This document shows, piece by piece, positions 1 through 8,350 of a stretch of 62,371 nt of DNA (its first letter is position 1; each line of letters starts with the position of its first letter). The translations under genes and the position numbers were made by a program. Source of the stretch: an uncultured Campylobacter sp. Its GTDB lineage: Bacteria; Campylobacterota; Campylobacteria; Campylobacterales; Campylobacteraceae. The DNA lies in NCBI GenBank assembly GCA_945873855.1, contig CAMCEN010000011.1:1-62371 (forward strand), read 5' to 3'. Below the pieces are notes generated by a model, which was given only the letters and a program-made list of their open reading frames with translations, was not told where the DNA came from and made no database searches.

Positions 1-484
1 CTAGTTTAAGTCTTAATAAATAAATGAGATTGCTTCGCTTCGCTCGCAATGACGGCGATTTGATGAGATTGCTTCGGCTTTTTTCAAAGCCTCGCAATGA
101 CGATGTTTAAGGAATTCTGGAATTCTGTCATTGCGAGGAGTGAGTAAAACGAACGACGAAGCAATCTAGTTTAAGGCTTAATAAATGAGAATGACGGAAT
201 TTTAAATGAGATTGCTTCGGTCGCTTTGCTCCCTCGCAATGACGATGTTTAAGGAATTCTAGATTTTCGTCATTGCGAGGAGTGAGTGAAACGAACGACG
301 AAGCAATCTCGCTCAAGGCTTAATAAATAAGGCTTAATAAATAAATGAGATTGCTTCGCTTCGCTCGCAATGACGGGCGATTTGATGAGATTGCTTCGGT
401 CGCTTTGCTCCCTCGCAATGACGGTGCCCCAGTGAGATTGCTTCGGTCGCTTTGCTCCCTCGCAATGACGAATTTTAGGGAATT
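1..484. repeat. Array of R2 hairpin repeats, non-coding
   Basis: This stretch holds no credible gene. It contains eight copies, in both orientations, of a hairpin-forming repeat (R2) that starts GAGATTGCTTCG and ends CGCAATGACG. The loop differs between copies, for example GTCGCTTTGCTCC or CTTCGCTC. R1-type GGAATTCTAGAATTC pieces separate some copies. Short open frames across it only translate the repeat. Similar hairpins are known to me from many unrelated bacterial genomes; their function is not established. Confidence 0.85.
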
Positions 485-1762
485 CTAGAATTCCTTGCCC
501 CACTCGTAGACGATTTTACCTGATTTTATGCTTAGGACATTTGAGCCTTTTAGACTTTTGCCAAAAAGCGGTGAGTTTATGCTTTTGCTAAAGTTTAACT
601 TCTCATCAAAAATATATTCTATATTTGGATCGATTATTGCGATATCTGCTAGCTTGCCTACAGCTATCTCGCCCCTATCATCAAGCCCTAGAATTTCAGC
701 CGGTCTTTTTGAGCATACTCGCACCATATCTTCATAGCTTAGCACGCCCTCACGCACTAGATTTAGTGTCAGTGGCACTAGAGTCTGCAGTCCTGTGATA
801 CCAAAAGGCGCATCCTCAAAGGTGCTGTTTTTCTCATCCTTGCTGTGTGGGGCGTGGTCGGTTGCTATCACATCTATAACGCCGCTTTTTAGCCCTGCTT
901 TCATAGCCTCTACATCAGCCTTTGTGCGAAGTGGCGGGCTCATTTTGTAGCTTGTGTCGTAGTTTTCTAGTGCGCTCTCATCGTAGGTGAAGTGGTGCGG
1001 CGTAACCTCGCAAGTGATGTTTATGCCCTTTTGCCTAGCCATTTTAACGAGTTCTAAGCTCCACGCAGAGCTGATGTGAGCTGTGTGTATGCGGCCGCCT
1101 GTTTGTTTAGCAAGCAGTAAATCACGGCTTATCATTATCTCTTCTTGTTCTCGTGGCATGCCTTTTATGCCTAGCTTCATACTCATTTGCCCTTCGTTCA
1201 TGTGTCCGCAGCGGCAAAGTGAGCAGTCTTGGCTGTGATTGATAATAAAGCTGCCGTGATGCGCACTATACTCAAGCGCAGCTCTCATCACATCAGAGCT
1301 AACCACAGGTAGCCCATCATCGCTAAATGCGATGCAGCCAGCCTCTAGCATCTTGCCCATATCTACTAGGCGCTCGCCCTTGCTGCCTTGCGTGATAGCG
1401 CTAATTGGATATAGATCGATTAGACCGCAGTCTTTGGCTTTTTGGATCATGTATTTTGCGATTAGTGGGCTGTCGTTTACTGGCTTTGTATTTGCCATGC
1501 AGCAAGCAGTAGTCACGCCACCTGCTGCTGCAGCACGGCTGCCTGTGATGATATCTTCTTTATACTCTTGGCCTGGGTCACGGAAATGTACATGCATATC
1601 AATAAGCCCTGGCATAACAAGCTTGCCGCTAGCATCTATCACACGATCAGCATCGCTCATAGCAGAGCTGATTTGCGTGATTTTATTATTTTTGATTAGG
1701 ATATTTGCTTTTTGTGTGTCGTTTGCGTTTATTATGGTTGCGTTTTTTATCAAAATACTCAT
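485..1762 (-). CDS. pyrC: Dihydroorotase, class I
   Basis: Catalyses the reversible cyclisation of carbamoyl aspartate to dihydroorotate, the third step of pyrimidine synthesis in the cytoplasm. The 425-residue length fits class I enzymes. Metal-binding motifs are visible: HVHFRDPG at residues 57-64, INHSQD at 174-179, HTAHIS at 226-231 and the catalytic TDHAPH at 301-306. The ATG is preceded by a GGGAG-type ribosome site. It lies 12 bp downstream of tsaD on the same strand and is probably co-transcribed. The stop codon is odd: the last codons AAG GAA TTC TAG are the left half of an R1 palindrome, so the repeat supplies the C-terminus and the stop. pyrB lies about 21 kb away. Confidence 0.95.
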   Translation of the reverse strand: MSILIKNATIINANDTQKANILIKNNKITQISSAMSDADRVIDASGKLVMPGLIDMHVHFRDPGQEYKEDIITGSRAAAAGGVTTACCMANTKPVNDSPLIAKYMIQKAKDCGLIDLYPISAITQGSKGERLVDMGKMLEAGCIAFSDDGLPVVSSDVMRAALEYSAHHGSFIINHSQDCSLCRCGHMNEGQMSMKLGIKGMPREQEEIMISRDLLLAKQTGGRIHTAHISSAWSLELVKMARQKGINITCEVTPHHFTYDESALENYDTSYKMSPPLRTKADVEAMKAGLKSGVIDVIATDHAPHSKDEKNSTFEDAPFGITGLQTLVPLTLNLVREGVLSYEDMVRVCSKRPAEILGLDDRGEIAVGKLADIAIIDPNIEYIFDEKLNFSKSINSPLFGKSLKGSNVLSIKSGKIVYEWGKEF

Positions 1763-1774
1763 TTTCTCTCCCTT

Positions 1775-2941
1775 TTAGATGATTTTTAGGTTTTCTAGGC
1801 TTGATCTGGGGTGCATTTCTAGGCTTTCACAAAAGTCTTTGTTATGATACTTTTCCACAGCTGCGCGTGCTATCATCGCAGCATTGTCACTACAATACTC
1901 CAAAGGCGCAAAGAGTAGCTCGCAGTCATAACTAGCACAAAGGCTTTCTAGCATGCCTCTTAGGCGTAGATTTGCACTAGCTCCACCTACTACGCCAAAG
2001 CGCGCCCACTTTTGCGAGCTAAATGCTAGTTTTAGGCGGTCGATGATATGAAGACAAGCCACACGCTCAAAACTAGCGGCGATATTTGCTTTTTGTTCAC
2101 TAGGAATTCTAGAATTTTCGCTAGGAATTCTAGAATTTTTGCTAGGAATTCTAGAATTCTCGCTAGGAATTCTGGAATTTTCATTAGGAATTCTAGAATT
2201 TTTGCTAGGAATTCTAGAATTCTCACTAGAGATCCCCCGATCAAGTCGGGGGATGACAGAGTAAGGAATTCTAGAATTCTCTAGCTCCAAGCAGGCTAGT
2301 CGCACTTGATTTTTTAGCCCTGAAAAGCTGTATTCTAGCCGCTTTGTGCCCTTTAAAGGCAGACTAAAATCATAAGCCCTATCATCGCCTTTTAAGGCTA
2401 GGTTTTGGATTTGCGGACCACCTGGGTAGCCAAGGCCTAGCATTTTAGCACTTTTATCAAAACTCTCGCCAAAGCTATCATCGCTAGTAGCTCCAAGCAC
2501 GGATATAACGCCACTTTCGCTGATATCAAGTATCATCGTATGTCCGCCGCTTACTAGCAGCACGCCAAGGGGCAGTTTTATCGGCTTACTTAAAAACAGC
2601 GAGTAGATATGCCCTACAAGGTGATTTACGCTAATTAGTGGTAGGCTTAGAGCAGCGGCTAGCGCCTTTGCTGCTACTATGCCAGGAAGCAGGCTCACGC
2701 TAAGCCCTGGTTCGTTTGTCACAGCTATGGCTTTTAGAGCTTTAAAATGCTCTTTTGCCCTTAAAATCACAGCCGGCAAGGCAGCGGTGTGTAAGCGTGC
2801 GGCTAGTTCAGGCACTACGCCGCCATATTTGGCGTGCTGCTGTTCTTGGCTGATTTTTTCGTAATGAACGAGCGAAAAATCACTAGCTTTCATAATCGCT
2901 ACTGAGCTATCATCACAAGAACTTTCTATTGCTAAAATCAC
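1775..2941 (-). CDS. tsaD: tRNA threonylcarbamoyladenosine synthase TsaD with repeat-derived insertion
   Basis: TsaD transfers the threonylcarbamoyl group to A37 of tRNAs that read ANN codons. Family features include the N-terminal ATPase signature around SSCDDSS, the metal-binding HTAAL at 51-55, SGGHT at 131-135 and the C-terminal GGASANLRLR. The start is GTG behind AAAGGC. At 388 residues it is about 60 longer than usual. The excess is residues 221-282, made of seven NSRIP units plus one PRLDRGIS segment, that is seven R1 palindromes and one R3 hairpin read in frame. The conserved sequence resumes on both sides, so the gene is probably functional and the insert an exposed loop. It follows coaE on the same strand. 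Confidence 0.93.
   Translation of the reverse strand: MILAIESSCDDSSVAIMKASDFSLVHYEKISQEQQHAKYGGVVPELAARLHTAALPAVILRAKEHFKALKAIAVTNEPGLSVSLLPGIVAAKALAAALSLPLISVNHLVGHIYSLFLSKPIKLPLGVLLVSGGHTMILDISESGVISVLGATSDDSFGESFDKSAKMLGLGYPGGPQIQNLALKGDDRAYDFSLPLKGTKRLEYSFSGLKNQVRLACLELENSRIPYSVIPRLDRGISSENSRIPSKNSRIPNENSRIPSENSRIPSKNSRIPSENSRIPSEQKANIAASFERVACLHIIDRLKLAFSSQKWARFGVVGGASANLRLRGMLESLCASYDCELLFAPLEYCSDNAAMIARAAVEKYHNKDFCESLEMHPRSSLENLKII
2098..2287. repeat. R1/R3 repeat cluster inside tsaD
   Basis: Seven GGAATTCTAGAATT units spaced about 20 bp apart, plus one R3 hairpin (GATCCCCCGATC...GGGGGATGACA), lie within the tsaD reading frame. The total length is compatible with keeping the frame open. 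Units alternate between NSRIPSE and NSRIPSK or NSRIPNE, which indicates tandem amplification of an 8-codon unit. Confidence 0.9.
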
Positions 2942-2954
2942 TTTTTTGCCTTTT

Positions 2955-3110
2955 GTTTAAGTTATGTCATTTGGATTGCTTCGCTTTGCTCGCAATGACG
3001 GAATTCCCGCAATGACGGAATTCCCAGAATTTTGAACGAGATTGCTTCGTCGCTATGCTCCTCGCAATGACGAAATTCCCGCAATGACGGAATTCCCGCT
3101 ATACGCCTTG
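2955..3110. repeat. R2 repeats between coaE and tsaD
   Basis: Two R2 hairpins (around 2968-3000 and 3035-3072) and short GCAATGACGGAATTCCC repeats fill the gap. The right edge runs into the coaE 3' end, so the last codons and stop of coaE are repeat sequence. Confidence 0.8.
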
Positions 3111-3713
3111 CAATGACATTTTTGTCTTTATCTGCTCTATAATAGCCCTCAAATCATGCTCTAAGCTAGCTAAGTCGCTAGTATTTTCTAGCACAAAATC
3201 AGCCAAAGCTCGCTTTTTTTCTATATCCATTTGAGAGTTTATGCGAGCATTTGCGCTAGTCTCATCAGCCTTATCTCGGCGCAAAATTCGCTCTAAGCAT
3301 AGCTCTTTTGGCGCATAAACTAGCAAGGAAGTAGCAAAATCATACTTTGCCCGCCCTCCACTTTCAAAAAACAGCGGAATATCTACAAAATAAAGCTTGC
3401 CGCTCTTTTCAAGCTCATTAGCTAAAAAGCAAATACGCTCATGTATTAGCGGATGCAAAAGCTCTTCTAAGCTCTTTTTTGCGCTAGGATTAGCAAAGAC
3501 TATTGCGCCAAGGGCTTTTCTATCCACCTTGCCACCACTTAGTAACTGCGCCCCAAAAAGCTCTTTTACCCTGCTAGCATTAAGCTCTAAAATCTCATGA
3601 GCTATGCTATCAGCGCAGATTATTTCATAGCCACGCTCTTTTAAAAGCGCACAAACCGTGCTTTTGCCTGAGCCGATTAGTCCGGTTATTACTACGCCGT
3701 GCTTAAAAGACAT
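3099..3713 (-). CDS. coaE: Dephospho-CoA kinase
   Basis: Phosphorylates the 3' hydroxyl of dephospho-CoA, the last step of coenzyme A synthesis. The P-loop GLIGSGKST is at residues 11-19, followed by the CoaE-typical CADSIAHEI and, in the lid region, LRRDKADETSANARI. The 204-residue length is normal. The start codon overlaps the ridA stop by one base (TAATG), showing translational coupling. The final residues MSLQGV and the stop are encoded by a partial R2 repeat (ATGTCATTGCAAGG), so the native C-terminus has been replaced or extended by repeat sequence. Confidence 0.93.
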   Translation of the reverse strand: MSFKHGVVITGLIGSGKSTVCALLKERGYEIICADSIAHEILELNASRVKELFGAQLLSGGKVDRKALGAIVFANPSAKKSLEELLHPLIHERICFLANELEKSGKLYFVDIPLFFESGGRAKYDFATSLLVYAPKELCLERILRRDKADETSANARINSQMDIEKKRALADFVLENTSDLASLEHDLRAIIEQIKTKMSLQGV

Positions 3714-4069
3714 TATTTTTTAGCAATTACTTCTATTTCTACCTTTGCGCCTTTTGGCAAAGCTCCTACTTGAAGCGCTGAACGAGCTGGGAAAGGCTCG
3801 CTAAAATGCCTTGCATACACTTCATTTACAGCAGCAAAGTCTGCAATATCAGCTAAAAAAACAGTGGTTTTTACTACATTTTTGGTACTTAAACCTGCTG
3901 CTGCTAGCACGCCTTCTACATTTTTTAGGGCTTGTTCAGCTTGCTCGGCTGCTGAGTTGCCAACTATCTCGCCGCTAGCAGGGTCTAGTGGAATTTGACC
4001 TGAGCAAAATACAAACTCACCAGCATCTACAAATGCGCTATAAGGTCCTATTGCTTTTGGATAATTCAT
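3713..4069 (-). CDS. ridA: RidA family enamine/imine deaminase
   Basis: RidA proteins hydrolyse reactive 2-aminoacrylate and related enamines produced by PLP enzymes. The 118-residue length, the N-terminal AIGPYSAFVDAG, the middle LDPASGEIVG and the C-terminal PARSALQVGALPKGAKVEIE, with its carboxylate-binding Arg, are diagnostic. The ATG follows a clear AAAGGAG site. It is the first gene of a minus-strand run ridA-coaE-tsaD-pyrC and is divergent from purM. Confidence 0.92.
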   Translation of the reverse strand: MNYPKAIGPYSAFVDAGEFVFCSGQIPLDPASGEIVGNSAAEQAEQALKNVEGVLAAAGLSTKNVVKTTVFLADIADFAAVNEVYARHFSEPFPARSALQVGALPKGAKVEIEVIAKK

Positions 4070-4122
4070 TTTTTCTCCTTTAATGTATGCGCAATTTTAG
4101 CATATTTACAGCGAATTTTAGC

Positions 4123-4128
4123 TAGAAT
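4123..4128 (+). promoter_or_regulatory. Putative -10 element of purM
   Basis: GCTAGAAT lies 26 bp before the purM ATG in an AT-rich divergent gap. It fits the Campylobacter pattern in which the -10 box dominates. Confidence 0.4.
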
Positions 4129-4153
4129 GCGAACATTATTTAAAGGAAAAACA

Positions 4154-5137
4154 ATGATTTCATACAAAGAAGCAGGCGTTGATATAGACGCTGGAAATAG
4201 TTTTGTAGAGGCGATAAAACCGCTTGTTGCTAGCACGCAAAATGAGCATTGTATAGGTGGTATCGGCTCGTTTTCTGGGGCTTTTGCGCTGCCTAGTGGG
4301 TATAAAGAGCCTGTGCTACTCTCAGCCACAGATGGCGTAGGCACAAAACTGCGTCTAGCCATAGACTATGATAAGTTTGACACTGTGGGAATTGATCTAG
4401 TAGCGATGTGCGTTAATGATTTGATTTGTAATTTTGGCAAGCCGCTATTTTTCCTAGACTACTATGCTACAGGTGCTTTAGATATAAAGAACGCAAAAGC
4501 CGTAGTAGCAGGTATAGCCGAGGGCTGTAAGCAAGCAGGCTGTGCGCTAGTGGGTGGCGAGACAGCTGAAATGCCTAGTATGTATGAAGTAGGCGACTTT
4601 GATCTAGCTGGCTTTGCGGTGGGAATTGCTGAGCGTGGGCAAATAGACAGGCGTGAGTTTGTGCGATGTGGCGATGTTTTGGTAGCTCTGCCTAGCAGCG
4701 GACTTCACTCAAATGGCTTTTCACTAGCTAGAGCTGTGATCAAAAAGCTTGGGCTTGATTTAAAAAGCGAGTTTGATGGACGAAGCTTAGGCGAGGTGCT
4801 ACTAGAGCCTACTAGGATTTATGTAAAAGAGTTTTTGGCACTAAAAGAGCATATCTCAGCCCTAGCGCATATCACAGGCGGCGGAATACTAGAAAATCTG
4901 CCTAGAGTGCTACCAAATACTCTAGGTGCAAAGGTAGATGAGGCCGCTATCAAAGCCCCTGCAATCTACGAGCTACTAAGTAGCCAAGTAGAAAAAAGCG
5001 AAATGCGCAGAACCTTTAACTGCGGCGTTGGCATGGTGCTAGTAGTGCCAAAACAAAATGTAGACAAAGTCCTAAGAGCAAGCGATGGCTACATCATCGG
5101 CGAGATAGTAGAGGGCAGTGGTGTTAGCTACTGCTAA
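4154..5137 (+). CDS. purM: Phosphoribosylformylglycinamidine cyclo-ligase
   Basis: AIR synthetase: ATP-dependent ring closure of formylglycinamidine ribonucleotide in purine synthesis. The sequence begins MISYKEAGVDIDAGN and contains the PurM signatures LLSATDGVGTKL, MCVNDL, FFLDYYATGAL and LVGGETAEMP, and the C-terminal GCGVGM-like segment appears as NCGVGMVL. I chose the ATG at 4154 because AAAGGAAAAACA precedes it; an upstream in-frame start would add nine unconserved residues. The length is 327 residues. Palindromic repeats follow directly. Confidence 0.95.
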   Translation: MISYKEAGVDIDAGNSFVEAIKPLVASTQNEHCIGGIGSFSGAFALPSGYKEPVLLSATDGVGTKLRLAIDYDKFDTVGIDLVAMCVNDLICNFGKPLFFLDYYATGALDIKNAKAVVAGIAEGCKQAGCALVGGETAEMPSMYEVGDFDLAGFAVGIAERGQIDRREFVRCGDVLVALPSSGLHSNGFSLARAVIKKLGLDLKSEFDGRSLGEVLLEPTRIYVKEFLALKEHISALAHITGGGILENLPRVLPNTLGAKVDEAAIKAPAIYELLSSQVEKSEMRRTFNCGVGMVLVVPKQNVDKVLRASDGYIIGEIVEGSGVSYC

Positions 5138-5153
5138 GCAGTTGCTAGATTTG

Positions 5154-5236
5154 GTTAGGAATTCTAGAATTCCTTGTTATTTTAAGCGATTTTTTATCTA
5201 GGAATTCTAGATTTGGTTAGGAATTCTAGAATTTTA
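5154..5236. repeat. R1 copies 5' of the small motility-type genes
   Basis: Full and half R1 palindromes are linked by TTGTTATTTTAAGCGATTTT, a linker seen again at 5649-5815. The same unit therefore flanks the two small genes on both sides. Confidence 0.8.
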
Positions 5237-5293
5237 GGACTAAAATTTCGTTTTTATTTGACGATATTTATATAAAACCAAAAAGGAGCAAAA

Positions 5294-5494
5294 ATGATAA
5301 ATCCAGTATCAAGTCCAGCTTACACTCCAGTAAGCTCTGCTAGCAAAGGTGCTGATGTAGCAATGAACAAGGCCGAGATGAGTACAGCTCAAATGGCCCT
5401 TGGCGCGCAAACTAATGTGATGAAAGCAGCTATGGAAATAGAGGGGCAAGCTGTGATGAATATACTTAATAACACACTTGATATAAGGGTGTGA
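5294..5494 (+). CDS. Small YjfB-like putative motility protein
   Basis: A 66-residue protein, Ala-, Met- and Ser-rich, with SSASKGADVAMNKAEMSTAQ and a conserved tail QAVMNILNNTLDIRV. Composition and layout resemble the YjfB/putative motility protein family of small proteins in flagellated bacteria, from memory and without a search. The ATG follows AAAAGGAGC. The stop overlaps the start of the next small gene (TGATG), and the two share a similar C-terminal tail. Function unknown. Confidence 0.6.
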   Translation: MINPVSSPAYTPVSSASKGADVAMNKAEMSTAQMALGAQTNVMKAAMEIEGQAVMNILNNTLDIRV

Positions 5495-5643
5495 TGATGA
5501 ATATATCAAGCTCTACGCCTAGTGTATCTGCCCCACAACCTGCGCAAACTAATCTAGCTAGCACACCAGCTAAAAAGGCTCAAAGCACTCAAGGTGAGAA
5601 CATCATAAATATACTAAAAAATGTTTTTGATGTAAGAGCCTAG
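5494..5643 (+). CDS. Short paralogue of the preceding small protein
   Basis: A 49-residue frame, MMNISSSTPSVSAPQ onward, that starts inside the upstream stop codon (TGATG, with a second ATG three bases later). It is Ser-, Pro- and Ala-rich at the front and ends NIINILKNVFDVRA, matching the tail VMNILNNTLDIRV of its neighbour. The conserved tail, tight coupling and lack of any stop support a real gene produced by tandem duplication. It has no recognised function; the shared tail suggests a common partner or assembly role. Confidence 0.55.
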   Translation: MMNISSSTPSVSAPQPAQTNLASTPAKKAQSTQGENIINILKNVFDVRA

Positions 5644-5648
5644 AGGCT

Positions 5649-5817
5649 TAGGAATTCTAGAATTTCAACTATTTTTATCTAGGAATTCTAGAATTCCTTG
5701 TTATTTTAGGCGATTTTTATCTAGGTAGGAATTCTAGAATTTCAACTATTTTTATCTAGGAATTCTAGAATTCCTTGTTGTTTTATGTGATTTTTTATCT
5801 AGGAATTCTAGATTTAG
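5649..5817. repeat. Tandem duplication of an R1-containing unit of about 77 bp
   Basis: Two near-identical units run AGGAATTCTAGAATTTC, AACTATTTTTATCT, AGGAATTCTAGAATTCC, TTGTTRTTTTA, GATTTTTATCTAGG. The first begins near 5649 and the second near 5726, followed by a further half copy. No gene is present. Confidence 0.85.
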
Positions 5818-5820
5818 CTT

Positions 5821-6222
5821 TTATTTTTTCACACTTGCTGCTAGCTCGTTCATTTTTTGATACAGCTTGCTTTTTTCACTCTCGTCATTTGTGCCATACA
5901 TTAGCTGAGTCATTAGCTGCATGAAATCAAAGGTCTTAAACATCTCTTCATCTTTTTTGGCTTGCGCTTCAAGCTTTTTGAAAGTTGTGGCTAGCTCATC
6001 GCTTTTATCCATAGCTTCTATGCCCTCAAGACTCTCTTTTGCTTCTTTGATAGCATCGCTGATTACGCCTGTGGTGTCAGCTTTTTCAGCCTTGTCAAGC
6101 AAGTCTTTAAAAGTATCTAGGCTTTTTTCAAAATTAGCATTATTTTGCCCTGTGAAATAACTGCTGATGCTGTTATATTTGCCATTTGTGGCTTCAGCGA
6201 TAACTGAGTCGTAAATGTTCAT
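5821..6222 (-). CDS. Conserved-looking hypothetical protein, helical
   Basis: A 133-residue protein, acidic and lysine-rich, without signal peptide or membrane segment. Residues 30-100 (SLDTFKDLLDKAEKADTT onward) look strongly helical and may form a coiled coil. The ATG follows AAAGGAGAG. It lies just downstream of the pseudopilin genes on the same strand but behind an 80 bp gap, so it may be separately expressed. I do not recognise the family. Confidence 0.6.
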   Translation of the reverse strand: MNIYDSVIAEATNGKYNSISSYFTGQNNANFEKSLDTFKDLLDKAEKADTTGVISDAIKEAKESLEGIEAMDKSDELATTFKKLEAQAKKDEEMFKTFDFMQLMTQLMYGTNDESEKSKLYQKMNELAASVKK

Positions 6223-6301
6223 TTTCTCTCCTTTGGTTTAAGGATTACAAGCAAATTCTATTCTCTTATTAAGTGCAAAATCTAGAATTTAATTCTAGAT
6301 T

Positions 6302-6754
6302 TTATGGTATTTGCGTGGTGGTAAATGAGTAAGCGAAATTTTCTCTAAAATTACTACTCGCTGTTTCATCCAAAAGGCTTCTTACTTGACCTGAGATGAT
6401 GATTGATTGAAGTCCTGTTTTTTCGCTCACTATTTTATTAGCGCAGTGTTGTATCGTCTTCTCATCGCCTATGTAGGTAATAGAAATATTTGCTCTAAAA
6501 GTTGGATTCTTGTCCTTGTCATTTGGATAATTTATCTCTATTTCATCCACGCAAGTAGCAGCAAAGTTATTTTGCTGGACTTTCATGATGGCATACTCAG
6601 CTGCCCCGTCAGCTAAAAGCTTGGCTTGTTCGTGGATAAAAAGATTAACGCTAGTCTTTGCGCTAGATGATGAAATAGCCATACTTAGCGCACCTATGCT
6701 AGCTACTAGCAAGATAAAAATAATCGCTAAAATGAGTGAAAATCCCTTTTTCAT
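6302..6754 (-). CDS. PilX-like minor pseudopilin (type II secretion/competence type)
   Basis: 150 residues. It starts MKKGFSLILAIIFILLVASI, a class III signal with a G-F cleavage junction followed by a hydrophobic helix. The usual Glu at +5 is missing (Leu here), as is common for GspK/PilX-type minor pseudopilins. The rest is a periplasmic domain with two Cys (in ATCVDEIE and QHCANKI). It is the third gene after fliW in a coupled minus-strand run, and is likely part of the DNA uptake pseudopilus, where such genes are known in Campylobacter. Confidence 0.65.
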   Translation of the reverse strand: MKKGFSLILAIIFILLVASIGALSMAISSSSAKTSVNLFIHEQAKLLADGAAEYAIMKVQQNNFAATCVDEIEINYPNDKDKNPTFRANISITYIGDEKTIQHCANKIVSEKTGLQSIIISGQVRSLLDETASSNFRENFAYSFTTTQIP

Positions 6755-6763
6755 GTCGCCCCC

Positions 6764-7699
6764 TTATCTTACTATCCTGCTTTGGCAAGCCTCGGCTTTG
6801 CCATCATTTTCTACTAAGCAAAGTTTAAAAACAATTGTGCTAGCGATGTTTGGATCACTTCCAAGCGCACTAAAGCGAAAGGTGCTAACACCAGTGGCTA
6901 GCAGGCTTTTTTTACAATCTGCACCCTTGATATTGCAGGTGTCTAGATATAGATTTTTATCATTATCTAAGTAAATTTTATCTATTTCTTTTGAGAGATA
7001 ATACTTATGAACAAGCGCAGCCATGCTAGGGCGGATTATAATATCGCTGGTACTAGCTGGGCAGCCACTGCGGTTTAGTGTGAAAATGCCATTTTGGAAT
7101 TCTAGTTTGCCATCAGCACATTTATAGGTAAAAGACTTTTTGCCACTATAGTAGCGCTCAAAATGATTACTTTTATTTTCATAGAGCAAACTGCTATCAT
7201 TACTAAAAAATAGCTCATAATCATTAAGATCTAAGCCAGTAAGATCAGTTTCTTTGCTAACAAACTTTACTTCATCTACAAGCTTTCCACTATCCCTTTT
7301 GGTAGTGGTTTCTAGTTCGCTTATAAAGCCACTTGTCCTAGGGGCTTTTACTCCGCCATTTTTGGCTGAGATGAAGTTTCGCTCTAGCTCGTAGGCTTTG
7401 CGAAAAAACACCAGTTTGACGCTCTTTCCAGTTGTTCCTCCTATAGCTGAGAGTGGCTCATAGTTTTTTGCGCCAGTATCTGTGCTAGTCTCTATAGCTG
7501 TGGTTTGTGGTACTCTTTTTTCTAGCCTAGTTGCTATCATATCAGCAGCGTTATTTGCCACAGATTCTAGGCGGTGGATTTGCGCAGTTACAGCATAGTT
7601 GTCAAATAGCGAGCGAAGTATATCAGTGCCTACTCCAGCGATGATAGCAAGCACCACCATTACAAAGAGTAATTCTACTAAAGTAAATGCTTTTTTCAT
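6764..7699 (-). CDS. Pseudopilin with type IV N-methylation signal
   Basis: 311 residues. MKKAFTLVELLFVMVVLAII is a canonical prepilin leader (A-F cleavage, Glu5) followed by a long periplasmic domain with several Cys (YKCADG, SGCPAS, DTCNIKGADCKK). Its size and position suit a GspJ-like minor pseudopilin. The start overlaps the previous stop (ATGA). Probably cleaved by the prepilin peptidase and incorporated in the competence or type II pseudopilus. The exact cts name cannot be assigned from this window. Confidence 0.75.
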   Translation of the reverse strand: MKKAFTLVELLFVMVVLAIIAGVGTDILRSLFDNYAVTAQIHRLESVANNAADMIATRLEKRVPQTTAIETSTDTGAKNYEPLSAIGGTTGKSVKLVFFRKAYELERNFISAKNGGVKAPRTSGFISELETTTKRDSGKLVDEVKFVSKETDLTGLDLNDYELFFSNDSSLLYENKSNHFERYYSGKKSFTYKCADGKLEFQNGIFTLNRSGCPASTSDIIIRPSMAALVHKYYLSKEIDKIYLDNDKNLYLDTCNIKGADCKKSLLATGVSTFRFSALGSDPNIASTIVFKLCLVENDGKAEACQSRIVR

Positions 7700-8343
7700 C
7701 GTGGCTCTGTTCCTATATTGAAAGCAAAGCCATTTAGCTTGATTTGTTTAACGCCTTCTATGATATCGCCTCCACCTTTTCCAGTAGCAGTTGCGCTTAC
7801 TAGAATAGCATTTGTTGTGTCAGTAGTAGTAGCTGTATCGCTAAAAATGGCTGTGATTTTTGTGCCATCTGTTTGTTCAGTAATGTTAATAAACTTTACT
7901 TCTGCTGCGATATTAAAATCAAAGGCGTTTTTAGAGCCTTTACTTATCTTTGCCACTGCTTTATCTTTGCAGTTTATACCAGAATTGCACGACGACTCCA
8001 CCGCTGCTGCTGTTATATCTTTGCCGTCTTTGGCTCTTGCTAGAGTGCGGCTGAAGTATTTGTTTGCTTTATCATTAAAGCGAGCATCGTCATCTTGCGC
8101 ATTTAAAATTCCGCTATACATCACAGCTCCGCTGCTGTCAGTAAAACCATCAGCAATAGCAGAATTCCACGGCTCAGAGAGTATATCATCAATGAAAATT
8201 CTACTAGAAGTAACGACCTCAGATACCACAGCTTGGGCATTTGCCTTGCCTGTGCTAATAGCGATAAAAGGCAGAGCTGCTACAGCAACACCCACTACAA
8301 CAATAGCTAAAAGTAGTTCAATAAGCGAAAAAGCCCCCTTCAT
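7696..8343 (-). CDS. Pseudopilin with type IV N-methylation signal
   Basis: 215 residues. MKGAFSLIELLLAIVVVGVA is a canonical prepilin leader with Glu5. The periplasmic part contains ESSCNSGINCKDK, a likely disulfide loop. It overlaps the next pseudopilin by four bases and lies 7 bp behind fliW. In C. jejuni, fliW and the competence pseudopilin ctsT are close neighbours (from memory), so this gene may be the ctsT-type component, but that needs alignment. Confidence 0.75.
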   Translation of the reverse strand: MKGAFSLIELLLAIVVVGVAVAALPFIAISTGKANAQAVVSEVVTSSRIFIDDILSEPWNSAIADGFTDSSGAVMYSGILNAQDDDARFNDKANKYFSRTLARAKDGKDITAAAVESSCNSGINCKDKAVAKISKGSKNAFDFNIAAEVKFINITEQTDGTKITAIFSDTATTTDTTNAILVSATATGKGGGDIIEGVKQIKLNGFAFNIGTEPR

Positions 8344-8350
8344 CTCAAAC

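Noticed and set aside
1-484. CRISPR array
   Set aside because: Repeats are irregularly spaced, occur in both orientations, and lack unique spacers of constant length; no cas gene is present in the window.
128-503. Two short minus-strand frames rich in HCEGAKRPKQSH
   Set aside because: They only translate R2 repeats, have no ribosome site and resemble the junk peptides such repeats give in many genomes.
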